Positions 35,971 through 44,449 of a DNA stretch of 59,588 nucleotides are shown one piece after another; positions within the stretch are counted from its first letter, which is position 1, and each line of letters opens with the position of its first letter. A program made the translations under genes and the position numbers. Below the pieces are notes generated by a model. The model searched no databases and had not been told where the DNA came from. It worked only from the letters and a program-made list of their open reading frames with translations. The stretch comes from Desulforhopalus sp. Its GTDB lineage: Bacteria; Desulfobacterota; Desulfobulbia; Desulfobulbales; Desulfocapsaceae. The stretch lies in assembly GCA_023231425.1 (NCBI GenBank), contig JALNVI010000009.1, positions 1 to 59,588 on the forward strand, in the 5' to 3' direction.

Positions 35971-35980
35971 CAAAAAGTAA

Positions 35981-36052
35981 AGCCGTCAACAAATGTTTTC
36001 AGGCCGACGTTACAAACGCCAGACCGGGAGTTGCTGTTGACGGCTTTTCTTC
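35981..36052 (+). terminator. Candidate terminator after the Rieske-like gene
   Basis: AAAGCCGTCAACA and TGTTGACGGCTTTT form a 13-bp stem around a long loop of about 45 nt, followed by T residues. The long loop makes it atypical. Confidence 0.6.
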
Positions 36053-36054
36053 TT

Positions 36055-36600
36055 TGGAGGAAGGAGAATTGTATCCCTTTTGAGAAAATTTCTCCTTAAC
36101 CAGAGATTTATCTGCCTGCTTTCCCACGAGCCGCATCGACATCTTTCCACAAAGACTGACACGCTACCAGCACTGACAATAATTTTTGTCAGACAGTCCT
36201 GATTTCAAATTTTAGATCGCACGACCCTGCCGAAAGATCTTGAATGCTACCGGATAATCATCTTTTCTGAATCTTCTTACCCAAAGTGTCTGCTACAGTT
36301 TCTATATAATTATTTGTTCTGTTTCACGATCTTCACTCGCAATGCAGAACGAAAGAGGATTATTCATCTACACGGAAATCAACGGAAATCAGACAACCAT
36401 TAAATGTGCATATACCAGTATTGACAAAGAGATAAGGGACCTCATTGTGTTTGATGGAGATAGTAGTGAGGTTCGGGCTGAGAGCCAGGGGAAAGCCCTC
36501 GGACGACTCGATCGCCCACTCAAGGTTAGACATTCCAGATTAACCGCCATCTGGGATGTCGGAAATTAAACATGGCGGGACATGCAAAGGAGAAGATGTC
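36055..36600. other. Intergenic region before the peroxiredoxin gene
   Basis: No convincing gene. Two small inverted repeats are visible: AAGGAGAA/TTTCTCCTT (about 36061-36099) and CTGACA/TGTCAG (about 36172-36192). A 75-codon frame at 36342-36569 has no Shine-Dalgarno or family similarity. Confidence 0.4.
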
Positions 36601-37260
36601 ATGGAAGAAACGAAAGTAAACATGCCGTTGCTCGGAGATGCTTTTCCTGAGTTACACGTTCAGACTACACACGGCCCCATGAATATCCCCGGCGATATGA
36701 AGGGCAAATGGTTTGTGCTGTTCAGTCATCCCGCAGACTTCACCCCTGTTTGCACAACGGAGTTTGTGGCGTTTCAAAACCGATACGATAAATTTGAGGC
36801 ACTTGACTGCAAGTTGATCGGCATGTCCATTGATCAGGTATTCTCTCACATTAAATGGATACAGTGGATCAAGGATGAGCTTGGTGTCGACATCAAATTT
36901 CCGATTGTTGCCGCCAATGATGCCGTTGCCCTGAAACTCGGCATGCTGCATCCGGGCAAAGGGACCAACACTGTGCGGGCAGTCTTCATCGTTGATCCCG
37001 AAAGCAAGGTTCGCCTCATCATGTATTATCCACAAGAGGTGGGGAGAAATATGGATGAAATTGTCCGTGCGGTCAAAGCCTTACAAATCTCCGACCAGCA
37101 GGGGGCTCTTGCTGCAGACTGGCCCAATAATGACTTAATAGGCGATAGAATCATCATGCCACCGGCAACGAATCAGGCAGATGCAGAAAAACGCCTCCAG
37201 AAATCAGATACATTTGAATGCTTTGACTGGTGGTTCTGTCATAAGCCCCTGGAAAAATAA
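36601..37260 (+). CDS. Peroxiredoxin (Prx6/AhpC-TSA family)
   Basis: The 219 residues contain the peroxidatic Cys in SHPADFTPVCTTEF, a conserved Arg region (GTNTVRAVFIVDPESKVRLIMYYP) and a C-terminal FECFDWWFCHKP with two Cys that may resolve the sulfenic acid. The long C-terminal domain places it with the Prx6-like group common in anaerobes and archaea. It reduces peroxides. AGGAG precedes the ATG at 36601. Only fragments lie on either side, so it is probably transcribed alone. Confidence 0.94.
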   Translation: MEETKVNMPLLGDAFPELHVQTTHGPMNIPGDMKGKWFVLFSHPADFTPVCTTEFVAFQNRYDKFEALDCKLIGMSIDQVFSHIKWIQWIKDELGVDIKFPIVAANDAVALKLGMLHPGKGTNTVRAVFIVDPESKVRLIMYYPQEVGRNMDEIVRAVKALQISDQQGALAADWPNNDLIGDRIIMPPATNQADAEKRLQKSDTFECFDWWFCHKPLEK

Positions 37261-37288
37261 TCCTGATCGCAGCGCGTAAATAACAAAA

Positions 37289-37346
37289 GGGTACCTTGAA
37301 ACAGCTTGTATTTCGTTCATATTCGAGGCACAGGAGAAAATTTGCC
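37289..37346 (+). mobile_element. MITE fragment (copy 6, left end only)
   Basis: GGGTACCTTGAAACAGCTTG and the following 38 bp match the left end of the family, up to GAAAATTTGCCG. The central and right parts are missing. Confidence 0.85.
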
Positions 37347-37517
37347 GAAGAAGCACAGCTGTCTGCTCTCAGGAGCAGTTTCCCTTTGTGAGCTGAAGGC
37401 TCTCCCCTGAAAAAGGCCGGCATGGTTGGCTGGGGGGGTACTGGGGCGGGGTATTACAAAAGGAAACAGACTCCTCCTGCAGGACTGCCATCTCTTTGGA
37501 CAAGGCCTGAAATACAA

Positions 37518-37549
37518 AACCCCCCTAATCTTAAAAGATTAGGGGGGTT
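37518..37549. terminator. Terminator of the distal tRNA-Asp
   Basis: AACCCCCCTAATCTT / AAGATTAGGGGGGTT, a 15-bp stem, downstream of tRNA-Asp on the minus strand; an A-rich left flank gives a T run on that strand. Confidence 0.85.
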
Positions 37550-37582
37550 CCGGTTTTTAGTGTTCTTGTCTGAACATATAGA

Positions 37583-37659
37583 TGGCGGAGCGGACGGGAT
37601 TCGAACCCGCGACCTCCGGCGTGACAGGCCGGCATTCTAACCAGCTGAACTACCACTCC
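37583..37659 (-). tRNA. tRNA-Asp (anticodon GTC), copy 2
   Basis: The minus strand gives GGAGTGG acceptor, TTCGAATC T loop, anticodon stem CCGGC/GCCGG around CTGTCAC (anticodon GTC), discriminator G and encoded CCA. Its sequence is the same as the other tRNA-Asp at 37751-37827. Confidence 0.97.
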
Positions 37660-37687
37660 GCATTTTTATATATGATGGTACTACAAA

Positions 37688-37717
37688 AAAGCCCCAATCT
37701 TAGGCGATTGGGGCTTT
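37688..37717 (-). terminator. Hairpin terminator between the two tRNA-Asp genes
   Basis: AAAGCCCCAATC / GATTGGGGCTTT with a 6-nt loop; the left flank of A residues gives a T run on the minus strand. Confidence 0.8.
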
Positions 37718-37750
37718 CCGGTTTTTAGTGTTCTTGTCTGAACATGTAGA

Positions 37751-37827
37751 TGGCGGAGCGGACGGGATTCGAACCCGCGACCTCCGGCGTGACAGGCCGG
37801 CATTCTAACCAGCTGAACTACCACTCC
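37751..37827 (-). tRNA. tRNA-Asp (anticodon GTC), copy 1
   Basis: Same sequence as copy 2, including encoded CCA. Both copies are followed by the same flank (TCCGGTTTTTAGTGTTCTTG region on the plus strand), showing a duplicated tRNA-terminator unit. Confidence 0.97.
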
Positions 37828-37840
37828 GCATTTCTATATA

Positions 37841-37916
37841 TGGTGGGCGCTACAGGGATCGAACCTGTGACCCTCGGCTTGTAAGGCCGATGCTCTCCCA
37901 GCTGAGCTAAGCGCCC
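37841..37916 (-). tRNA. tRNA-Val (anticodon TAC)
   Basis: The minus strand gives acceptor GGGCGCT, anticodon stem TCGGC/GCCGA around CTTACAA (anticodon TAC), T arm ACAGGTTCGATCCTGT-like and encoded CCA. It is the first gene of the Val-Asp-Asp cluster. Confidence 0.97.
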
Positions 37917-37938
37917 GTCACATCCAATGATGAAGGTG

Positions 37939-37967
37939 TATTTACCAACTTCAGGCTCTTGCGTCAA
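37939..37967 (-). promoter_or_regulatory. Sigma70-like promoter of the tRNA-Val/Asp cluster
   Basis: On the minus strand TTGACG (37962-37967) and TAAATA (37939-37944) are 17 bp apart, about 22 nt upstream of tRNA-Val. Confidence 0.75.
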
Positions 37968-38030
37968 GGGAAAATAACACCAAAAGCAACTTTCTTTCGA
38001 TCTTCCGTTTCTTTCTGTGTTTTCAGCAGG

Positions 38031-40376
38031 TTATTTCTTCGCAGAGAGAATTTTGCCCCCATGAATCAGGGCGAGTTCAAGCACTTCATCCATATGCTCC
38101 ACCGGTTGAATAGTCAGAGAATTACGAATCTTCAGTGGAACATCTGCAAGATCCCTCTCATTCTCTGCGGGGATAAGGACATGGGTAATGTTCCCCCGTT
38201 TCGCGGCGAGCAATTTTTCGGTGAGTCCACCAATTGGCAGTATCCTGCCACGCAGAGTTATCTCCCCGGTCATGGCAAGATAATGCTTCACAGGAAACTT
38301 CGTCAGAGCAGAAGCAAGAGTCGTGGCAATAGTGATCCCTGCAGAAGGTCCATCCTTGGGAATAGCCCCTTCCGGGACATGGATATGAATATCAAGTTTC
38401 TGATAAAAATCCCTCTCCAGCCCCAGCACCTCCGCGCGGGAACGGACATAACTGAGCGCAGCCCGGGCAGATTCCTGCATCACATCACCGAGCTTCCCGG
38501 TAATAATCAGTTTTCCCGCTCCCGGCATCAGGGTCGCCTCTATCTGCAGCAACTCGCCGCCAACCTCCGTCCATGCAAGGCCGGTGGTTAATCCAACTTC
38601 ATCGGTTTCCTCCGCCGTACCGTGGCGAAATCGAGGTGTCCCGAGGAATTTACCAATACTCTGAACACCTACCCGATACTTCTTCTGTTGATCACCACGT
38701 TTCTGCCGATCTCTGGCAATTTTTCTGCACAGTGAGGCAATGTAGCGTTCGAGAGTACGCACCCCTGCTTCACGGGTATAAAGACGGATTATCTCCATCA
38801 AAGCACCGGACGTAAGGTTGATATCCCCCGCTTTGAAACCATTTTCTTTCAGCTGTTTGGGGACGAGAAAACCCTCGGCAATCTTCTCTTTATCCTCTTC
38901 GGTGTACCCGCTCAGGGAAATAATCTCCAGCCGATCCTGCAGAGGAACCGGGATACCATGGAGACTGTTGGCCGTAGTGATGAAGAAGATTTCTGAAAGA
39001 TCATAGTCGAGATCAAGATAATGATCATTGAAGCTGTTATTCTGCTCCGGATCCAGCACCTCAAGCAGTGCTGCAGAGGGATCGCCCCGAAAATCCGTTG
39101 ACATTTTGTCCACTTCATCAAGACAAAACACGGGGTTGGAAACCCCGACTTTCTGCAGAGACTGAATGATTTTGCCGGGCATCGCGCCGACATAGGTACG
39201 CCGATGGCCACGAATTTCCGCCTCATCCCGCACTCCACCAAGGGAGAGGCGGGCAAACTCACGCCCCATCGCCCGGGCAATAGAACGACAGATCGAAGTC
39301 TTCCCGACACCGGGGGGGCCAACAAGACAGAGGATCGGCCCTTTAAGTTTTTTCACCTGGGCCTGCACGGCCAGATACTCAAGGATGCGCTCCTTGGGTT
39401 TGGCAAGTCCATAGTGATCATCATCAAGAATTTTTTCCGCCTTATTAACATCAATCTTTGAATGACTCTTTTTCTTCCAGGGAAGACTGACAATGGTATC
39501 AATATAGTTGCGTACCACCGCTGTCTCTGAAGACATCGCTGGCATGTTACGGAGTTTTTTAAACTCCTTAATGGCCTTCTCCCGCGCAGCTTCAGGCATC
39601 TTTTTCGCGAGAATACTACTCTCAAGCTCACTCATCTCATCCGTGCCATCCTCATCACGGCCAAGCTGAGACTGAATTTCGTGAATTTTCTCGCTGAGGA
39701 AGTAATCCCGTTGATTCTTACTCATCTTCATCTTTACAGTGGCATTGATGGACTGCTCCAGCTCAGTCATTTCAACCTCACGCTGCAACATCGTGAGAAC
39801 CTGCTGCAGACGAGCCTCTATGGAAGCAGCCTCCAGGAGTTTCTGTTTTTCTGAAGCGTTTACCGGGAGATGCGAAAGAATAACGTTGAGATATTTATGG
39901 GGATTTTCAATTCTCGTAATGGTTTTCAGTACGTCTTTACCAACCTTGTGACTGCTGGCCGCATAATCTTCAAAACTTCGACTGCATGCACGTTGAAGAA
40001 CTTCCCCCAGAGGAGTGGAACTGAAATTTACAGCTTCCTCCATCTCTTCCACCTCAACCTGAAGAAAGTCACCATGGGGAAGACAGGAGATAATTCGCAC
40101 CTTACACTTTCCTTCAACCAGGGTCTTGATGGTTCCGTCTGGAAGACGGAGAATCTGCATGACAGAAACGAGGGTTCCGTATTCGTACAAGTCTTCCGGA
40201 GCAGGGTTATCTACCTCCGAAGCCTTCTGAGTCACCAGGACAATCTCAGTATTCTTCTCCATCGCATCTTCCAGTGCAAGAATGGAAGTCTTCCGGCCAA
40301 CCACCAGAGGTGCAACCATGTACGGAAAGATAACGATATCTCGCAGGGGCATAAGTGGGTAAAGTTTTGTGGTCAC
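38031..40376 (-). CDS. lon: ATP-dependent Lon protease
   Basis: The 781 residues show the LonA layout: N-terminal substrate-binding domain (LYPLMPLRDIVIFPYMVAPL), AAA+ module with Walker A GPPGVGKTS and CLDEVDKM, and a protease domain with the catalytic Ser in PKDGPSAGIT (near 677) and a Lys about 42 residues later. It degrades misfolded and regulatory proteins. It lies downstream of clpX but is separated from it by MITE copy 7 and a terminator. Confidence 0.98.
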   Translation of the reverse strand: MTTKLYPLMPLRDIVIFPYMVAPLVVGRKTSILALEDAMEKNTEIVLVTQKASEVDNPAPEDLYEYGTLVSVMQILRLPDGTIKTLVEGKCKVRIISCLPHGDFLQVEVEEMEEAVNFSSTPLGEVLQRACSRSFEDYAASSHKVGKDVLKTITRIENPHKYLNVILSHLPVNASEKQKLLEAASIEARLQQVLTMLQREVEMTELEQSINATVKMKMSKNQRDYFLSEKIHEIQSQLGRDEDGTDEMSELESSILAKKMPEAAREKAIKEFKKLRNMPAMSSETAVVRNYIDTIVSLPWKKKSHSKIDVNKAEKILDDDHYGLAKPKERILEYLAVQAQVKKLKGPILCLVGPPGVGKTSICRSIARAMGREFARLSLGGVRDEAEIRGHRRTYVGAMPGKIIQSLQKVGVSNPVFCLDEVDKMSTDFRGDPSAALLEVLDPEQNNSFNDHYLDLDYDLSEIFFITTANSLHGIPVPLQDRLEIISLSGYTEEDKEKIAEGFLVPKQLKENGFKAGDINLTSGALMEIIRLYTREAGVRTLERYIASLCRKIARDRQKRGDQQKKYRVGVQSIGKFLGTPRFRHGTAEETDEVGLTTGLAWTEVGGELLQIEATLMPGAGKLIITGKLGDVMQESARAALSYVRSRAEVLGLERDFYQKLDIHIHVPEGAIPKDGPSAGITIATTLASALTKFPVKHYLAMTGEITLRGRILPIGGLTEKLLAAKRGNITHVLIPAENERDLADVPLKIRNSLTIQPVEHMDEVLELALIHGGKILSAKK

Positions 40377-40402
40377 GCAATCTCCTTGCCATAAAGATAA
40401 AA

Positions 40403-40429
40403 CCCCCTTTAATCAAAGATTAAAGGGGG
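40403..40429 (-). terminator. Terminator between clpX and lon
   Basis: A perfect 12-bp stem CCCCCTTTAATC / GATTAAAGGGGG with a 3-nt loop, followed on the minus strand by TTTT. It separates the tig-clpP-clpX unit from lon. Confidence 0.85.
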
Positions 40430-40442
40430 AAAATGAATACAT

Positions 40443-40614
40443 GGGCACCTTGAATAATCGCCCATCTTCTTCGTTACAGTAAAAAATTTATCCTTCGACA
40501 AAGCGAGGGACGAGACGTCGAGGCAAGCACTATACTTCGATATCAAACATGGCTGTAATAAATTTCTTCCTGTTCCTCGAATATGAACGAAATACAAGAT
40601 TATTCAAGGTGCCC
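40443..40614 (-). mobile_element. MITE copy 7 (full length, 172 bp, perfect inverted ends)
   Basis: Both ends read GGGCACCTTGAATAATC in inverted orientation, making this the cleanest copy for defining the terminal repeats. The flanks (ACAT and CTAT) are not an exact duplication. It sits between the clpX stop and the terminator before lon. Confidence 0.95.
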
Positions 40615-40627
40615 CTATGTTCCTGAA

Positions 40628-41908
40628 TCAGGCCGATTTCCGTTTTTCTTCCGAATCCCTGCTGTAAAGCACGGTTGGGTAATCCCCGTTGGTAATTACC
40701 TCCTCATTGATCAGACAATCCTCTACACCCTCACGGGAAGGAAGATCAAACATCACATCAAGCATTGCCTCTTCAATGACAGAGCGCAGACCTCGGGCAC
40801 CTGCTTTGCGGGAAAGAGCCTTTTTGGCAATTGCGATAAGCGCACCTTCCGTAAAGCGCAATGTAATCCCTTCGATCTCAAAAAGCCGCTGATACTGCTT
40901 GGTCAGTGCATTCTTTGGTTCTTTGAGAATGCGGATAAGATCTTCTTCTTCCAGCTCTTCCATGGTGGCAATAACGGGCAGGCGGCCGACCAGCTCGGGA
41001 ATAAGGCCAAACTTGAGCAGGTCTTCCGGCTGGGTCTGCTGCAGCAATTTACCGATTTTTTCCTTCGCGCCGGTTACCTTCGCGCCAAAACCAATGGACT
41101 TTTGACCGTTACGGTGACTGACAACCTTGTCAAGACCGACAAAAGCCCCGCCAACAATGAAAAGAATATTTGTGGTATCGATCTGTACCAGTTCCTGCTG
41201 CGGGTGTTTGCGCCCACCCTTGGGCGGCACAGAAGCAACAGTCCCTTCGATAATCTTCAACAGTGCCTGCTGCACACCTTCCCCGCTCACATCCCGGGTA
41301 AGCGAAGGGCTGTCCGACTTCCGGGCAATCTTGTCAATTTCGTCTACGTAAATAATACCACGCTGTGCCTTTTTCACATCGTAATCCGCTGCCTGCAGCA
41401 AAGAGACAAGGATATTCTCAACATCTTCACCAACATATCCGGCCTCGGTAAGTGTGGTAGCATCGGCCATGCAAAAGGGTACATTGAGCACCCGTGCCAG
41501 CGTCTGGGCAATCAGAGTTTTACCGCTTCCCGTCGGGCCAATCAGAATGATGTTAGACTTCTGCAACTCCACGGTGTTTTCATCACCTGCCGGCGCATTG
41601 ATGCGCTTGTAGTGATTGTGCACCGCGACGGCGAGTACTTTTTTGGCAAACTCCTGACCGATAACATAGTCGTTAAGGTAGTCATTGAGTTCCCGGGGAG
41701 TAAGTTGCATGCGAGTTTCTTCGGCATGTAACTCATCTTCTTTTTTATCGTCCTTTTCGCTTCCCTCAATAATTTCCTGACACGCCAGTACACACTCATC
41801 ACAGATATGTACCCCGTCCGGTCCCTGCACAAGGCGATTAACCTCATCCTTTCCTTTACCACAAAAGGAACAGCGTGCAGTGCTGTCGTCGTTATTTTCG
41901 TCGCTCAT
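40628..41908 (-). CDS. clpX: ClpX, ATPase subunit of ClpXP
   Basis: The 426 residues have the N-terminal zinc-binding domain (CSFCGKGKDEV ... CDECVLAC), Walker A GPTGSGKT, Walker B IIYVDEIDKIARKS and the IGF-type ClpP-docking loop near GQKSIGFGAKV. It unfolds tagged substrates and feeds them to ClpP, whose gene is 68 bp upstream. Confidence 0.98.
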   Translation of the reverse strand: MSDENNDDSTARCSFCGKGKDEVNRLVQGPDGVHICDECVLACQEIIEGSEKDDKKEDELHAEETRMQLTPRELNDYLNDYVIGQEFAKKVLAVAVHNHYKRINAPAGDENTVELQKSNIILIGPTGSGKTLIAQTLARVLNVPFCMADATTLTEAGYVGEDVENILVSLLQAADYDVKKAQRGIIYVDEIDKIARKSDSPSLTRDVSGEGVQQALLKIIEGTVASVPPKGGRKHPQQELVQIDTTNILFIVGGAFVGLDKVVSHRNGQKSIGFGAKVTGAKEKIGKLLQQTQPEDLLKFGLIPELVGRLPVIATMEELEEEDLIRILKEPKNALTKQYQRLFEIEGITLRFTEGALIAIAKKALSRKAGARGLRSVIEEAMLDVMFDLPSREGVEDCLINEEVITNGDYPTVLYSRDSEEKRKSA

Positions 41909-41976
41909 AATCCACGTCCAGTGTTTCAGCAGGTCACCCCGAAAAGCATGTGCAATCGGAGGAACTCACTGAATTT

Positions 41977-42576
41977 TTATTCCTTTTCCAGCCCATCACG
42001 CTTGATGAGAACCTTATCTATCAGACCGTATTTTTTCGCTTCATCCGCACTCATAAAATTGTCACGCTCGGTATCAGCTTCAATCTGCTTAAGTGTCTTT
42101 CCAGTATGTTTTGCGAGCATGGAGTTCAAATCTTTTCTCATGCGGAGAATCTCACGGGCATGGATATCAATATCTGTCGCCTGTCCCTGAAAACCCCCCA
42201 TCGGTTGATGAATCATGATGCGCGCATTGGGCAGACTGTAACGTTTACCCGCCGAGCCACCTGCCAGCAGGAAGGCACCCATGGAGGCAGCCTGCCCCAT
42301 GCACAGCGTGGCAACGTCGCACTTCACATACTGTATGGTATCGTAAATCGCCATGCCGGCAGTCACTGAACCTCCGGGAGAATTGATGTAGAAGGTAATA
42401 TCCTTCTCCGCATCTTCTGCCTCAAGAAACAGCAGTTGAGCGACAATAACGTTAGCGATATCGTCAGTTACTGCTGTGCCCAGAAAGATAATCCGTTCTC
42501 TAAGCAGACGGGAATATATATCAAAAGCCCGCTCACCACGCGGACTCTGCTCTACCACCATGGGTATGACACTCAT
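41977..42576 (-). CDS. clpP: ClpP protease subunit
   Basis: The 199 residues carry the catalytic Ser in GQAASMGAFLL and His in ARIMIHQPMGG, with the Asp expected in the KHTGKTLKQIEADTERD region. It forms the double-heptamer proteolytic chamber used by ClpX. It lies in the tig-clpP-clpX order common in bacteria. Confidence 0.98.
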   Translation of the reverse strand: MSVIPMVVEQSPRGERAFDIYSRLLRERIIFLGTAVTDDIANVIVAQLLFLEAEDAEKDITFYINSPGGSVTAGMAIYDTIQYVKCDVATLCMGQAASMGAFLLAGGSAGKRYSLPNARIMIHQPMGGFQGQATDIDIHAREILRMRKDLNSMLAKHTGKTLKQIEADTERDNFMSADEAKKYGLIDKVLIKRDGLEKE

Positions 42577-42603
42577 CGAAATCTCCTTGATCCTGAAATA
42601 AGT

Positions 42604-42637
42604 TCGACTGCACGGGCACGCAGCCCAATGCAGTCGA
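42604..42637. repeat. Inverted repeat in the tig-clpP spacer
   Basis: TCGACTGCA and TGCAGTCGA form a 9-bp stem with a 16-nt loop, without a T run. It could be an mRNA-processing or attenuation stem. Confidence 0.4.
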
Positions 42638-42740
42638 TATATCGTGAGGGACCAGTCCTCACCTGCACCAGCACAACAACAATAAGTCGCAGTACACAGG
42701 ATGCAAGCAGGCCAGGCCTCTCTCGGCAGAAGACTCCAGC

Positions 42741-44075
42741 TTATTCGCCGTCTTCTTTCTTCTCTTCAGCGGGGGCCTCTTCAGGCTTCTCAACCGGCTC
42801 AACCATAATGGCACTCTCGCGCAAAAGGTTGAGAATTTTTTCATTGAGAAGTTCATTTATGAAGGGCATGAGATCATCGCGATTTTTGAAGAACTCCTTC
42901 ACTTTGGCAACCGGCATGTTGTACATGTCGCCAACCCGCTTGAAGCCGCGCTCCATATCCTCATCTTCAACCTTGATATCCTCAACCTCTCCAATCTTCT
43001 TGAGAATAAAGTCTCCCCTAACCCTCTGGACAGCCATCTCTTTATTTTGCTCAACAAGAGTATCGCGGTTAATTCCAGCGGCCTCAAGGCTCATGCCCAT
43101 CTGCTCGAACTGCTGTTCTGTCTGCTTGATCATCTGATCGATTTCATAGGCAACGAGACGATTCGGCACTTCGAAATCATGGCTTTCAAGCAGCTTCTGC
43201 ACCAGTTTGTCTGAGACAGCACCATTGGCCTCAACCTGACGCCGACCGGTCAGACGATCTTTTACAGCAACCTTCAGTTCATCAAGAGAGTTGTACTCTC
43301 CGGCAGCTTTGGCAAAATCATCATCAATTGCAGGCAGTACACGCTCTTTAACATCCTGAATAACAACTTTGAATTCGACCTTTTTGCCTTTCAGCATCGG
43401 GTTGGGATGGGTTTCGGGGAAATCTACTTCATGGCTTCCCTCTTCGTCCTTTTTCATGCCGGCGAGTTTTTCTTCGAACTCCGCCCCCATGTTCCCTGAG
43501 CCAAGCTCAATGGAGTAGTTTTCCTGCTTCACCTGAGGCATGGCATTGCCTTTATAGAAGCCCTGAAAATCAACTATAACCGTATCGCCCTTCTGCGCCG
43601 CACGGTCTCCAACAGATTGAAGAGGTGCACGACTGCGCTGCATCCGCTCAAGTTCCTGCTGTATTTCGTCGTCGCCGACCTCAACAACTTCCTTCTCAAT
43701 CTCAAGACCTTTATAGTCACCAAGCTCAAAGACAGGACGGACATCAACTTCAGCAATAAAGGTGAAACTGCCGTCATCATTGTATTTTACATCCTTGATT
43801 TCGGGATGGGTAATGGGGTCCACGTCATCACGTTTCTCCACAATGTCAAAATAGTTCTCCTGAACCAGTTTCTCGCCCACCTCTCCTTCAACCTGGCCTT
43901 TGTAATATTTTTCCACCACAGAACGGGGCACTTTGCCGCGGCGATACCCTTTCAGGCGAGACTCACTCTTGAGCTTGTCGTAGGCTTCGGTGAGCTTGGG
44001 CTGCACAATGTCGGAAGGCAGCGTAATCGTAAGTTTTCTGGTGAGAGCGCTGAGCTCTTCTACTTGGACATCCAT
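42741..44075 (-). CDS. tig: Trigger factor
   Basis: The 444 residues follow the trigger-factor plan: N-terminal ribosome-binding domain with the signature near FKGYRRGKVPRSVVEKYY-like sequence, a central FKBP-type domain (GDTVIVDFQGFYKG) and a long helical C-terminal domain ending in an acidic tail. It shields nascent chains at the ribosome exit. It lies directly behind tRNA-Leu and ahead of clpP. Confidence 0.97.
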   Translation of the reverse strand: MDVQVEELSALTRKLTITLPSDIVQPKLTEAYDKLKSESRLKGYRRGKVPRSVVEKYYKGQVEGEVGEKLVQENYFDIVEKRDDVDPITHPEIKDVKYNDDGSFTFIAEVDVRPVFELGDYKGLEIEKEVVEVGDDEIQQELERMQRSRAPLQSVGDRAAQKGDTVIVDFQGFYKGNAMPQVKQENYSIELGSGNMGAEFEEKLAGMKKDEEGSHEVDFPETHPNPMLKGKKVEFKVVIQDVKERVLPAIDDDFAKAAGEYNSLDELKVAVKDRLTGRRQVEANGAVSDKLVQKLLESHDFEVPNRLVAYEIDQMIKQTEQQFEQMGMSLEAAGINRDTLVEQNKEMAVQRVRGDFILKKIGEVEDIKVEDEDMERGFKRVGDMYNMPVAKVKEFFKNRDDLMPFINELLNEKILNLLRESAIMVEPVEKPEEAPAEEKKEDGE

Positions 44076-44150
44076 TCAAATCCCATCCTTTTTTTTCTGA
44101 ATTCACAGCAGGCCGAGACGGTTCCGGCGCTTCTGATTTACAATAATTTA

Positions 44151-44234
<84 letters not shown>

Positions 44235-44264
44235 GACCGCTTCCTGACATCAGCGAAACGCTAT

Positions 44265-44293
44265 TTTTTACTGCAGAAGATGAATTTCGTCAA
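44265..44293 (-). promoter_or_regulatory. Sigma70-like promoter of tRNA-Leu (and possibly tig)
   Basis: On the minus strand TTGACG (44288-44293) and TAAAAA (44265-44270) are 17 bp apart, about 30 nt upstream of tRNA-Leu. No terminator is obvious between the tRNA and tig. Confidence 0.65.
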
Positions 44294-44449
44294 GTTTAAC
44301 ATAGTGAGATTATGCCGAAACGAAGGCTGAAAGCACTCTGCTTGCGAAATCAACTCTAACGAATTATCTTCTTTACGGTTCGAAGACTGTAAATGCGATG
44401 GTGAGATTGAAAGAACAATTTTTTCTCAACAGTAATAAAAAAGGACCCC

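Noticed and set aside
36342..36569. A 75-codon frame before the peroxiredoxin gene
   Set aside because: No Shine-Dalgarno sequence, no recognisable family and a composition that could arise by chance; treated as non-coding.
36601..37260. A selenocysteine-containing peroxiredoxin, prompted by the presence of selA
   Set aside because: The peroxidatic position is encoded by TGC (Cys) and the frame has no internal TGA.
37422..37640. A small frame over the tRNA-Asp region
   Set aside because: It runs through a terminator and a tRNA gene, so it is not a protein gene.
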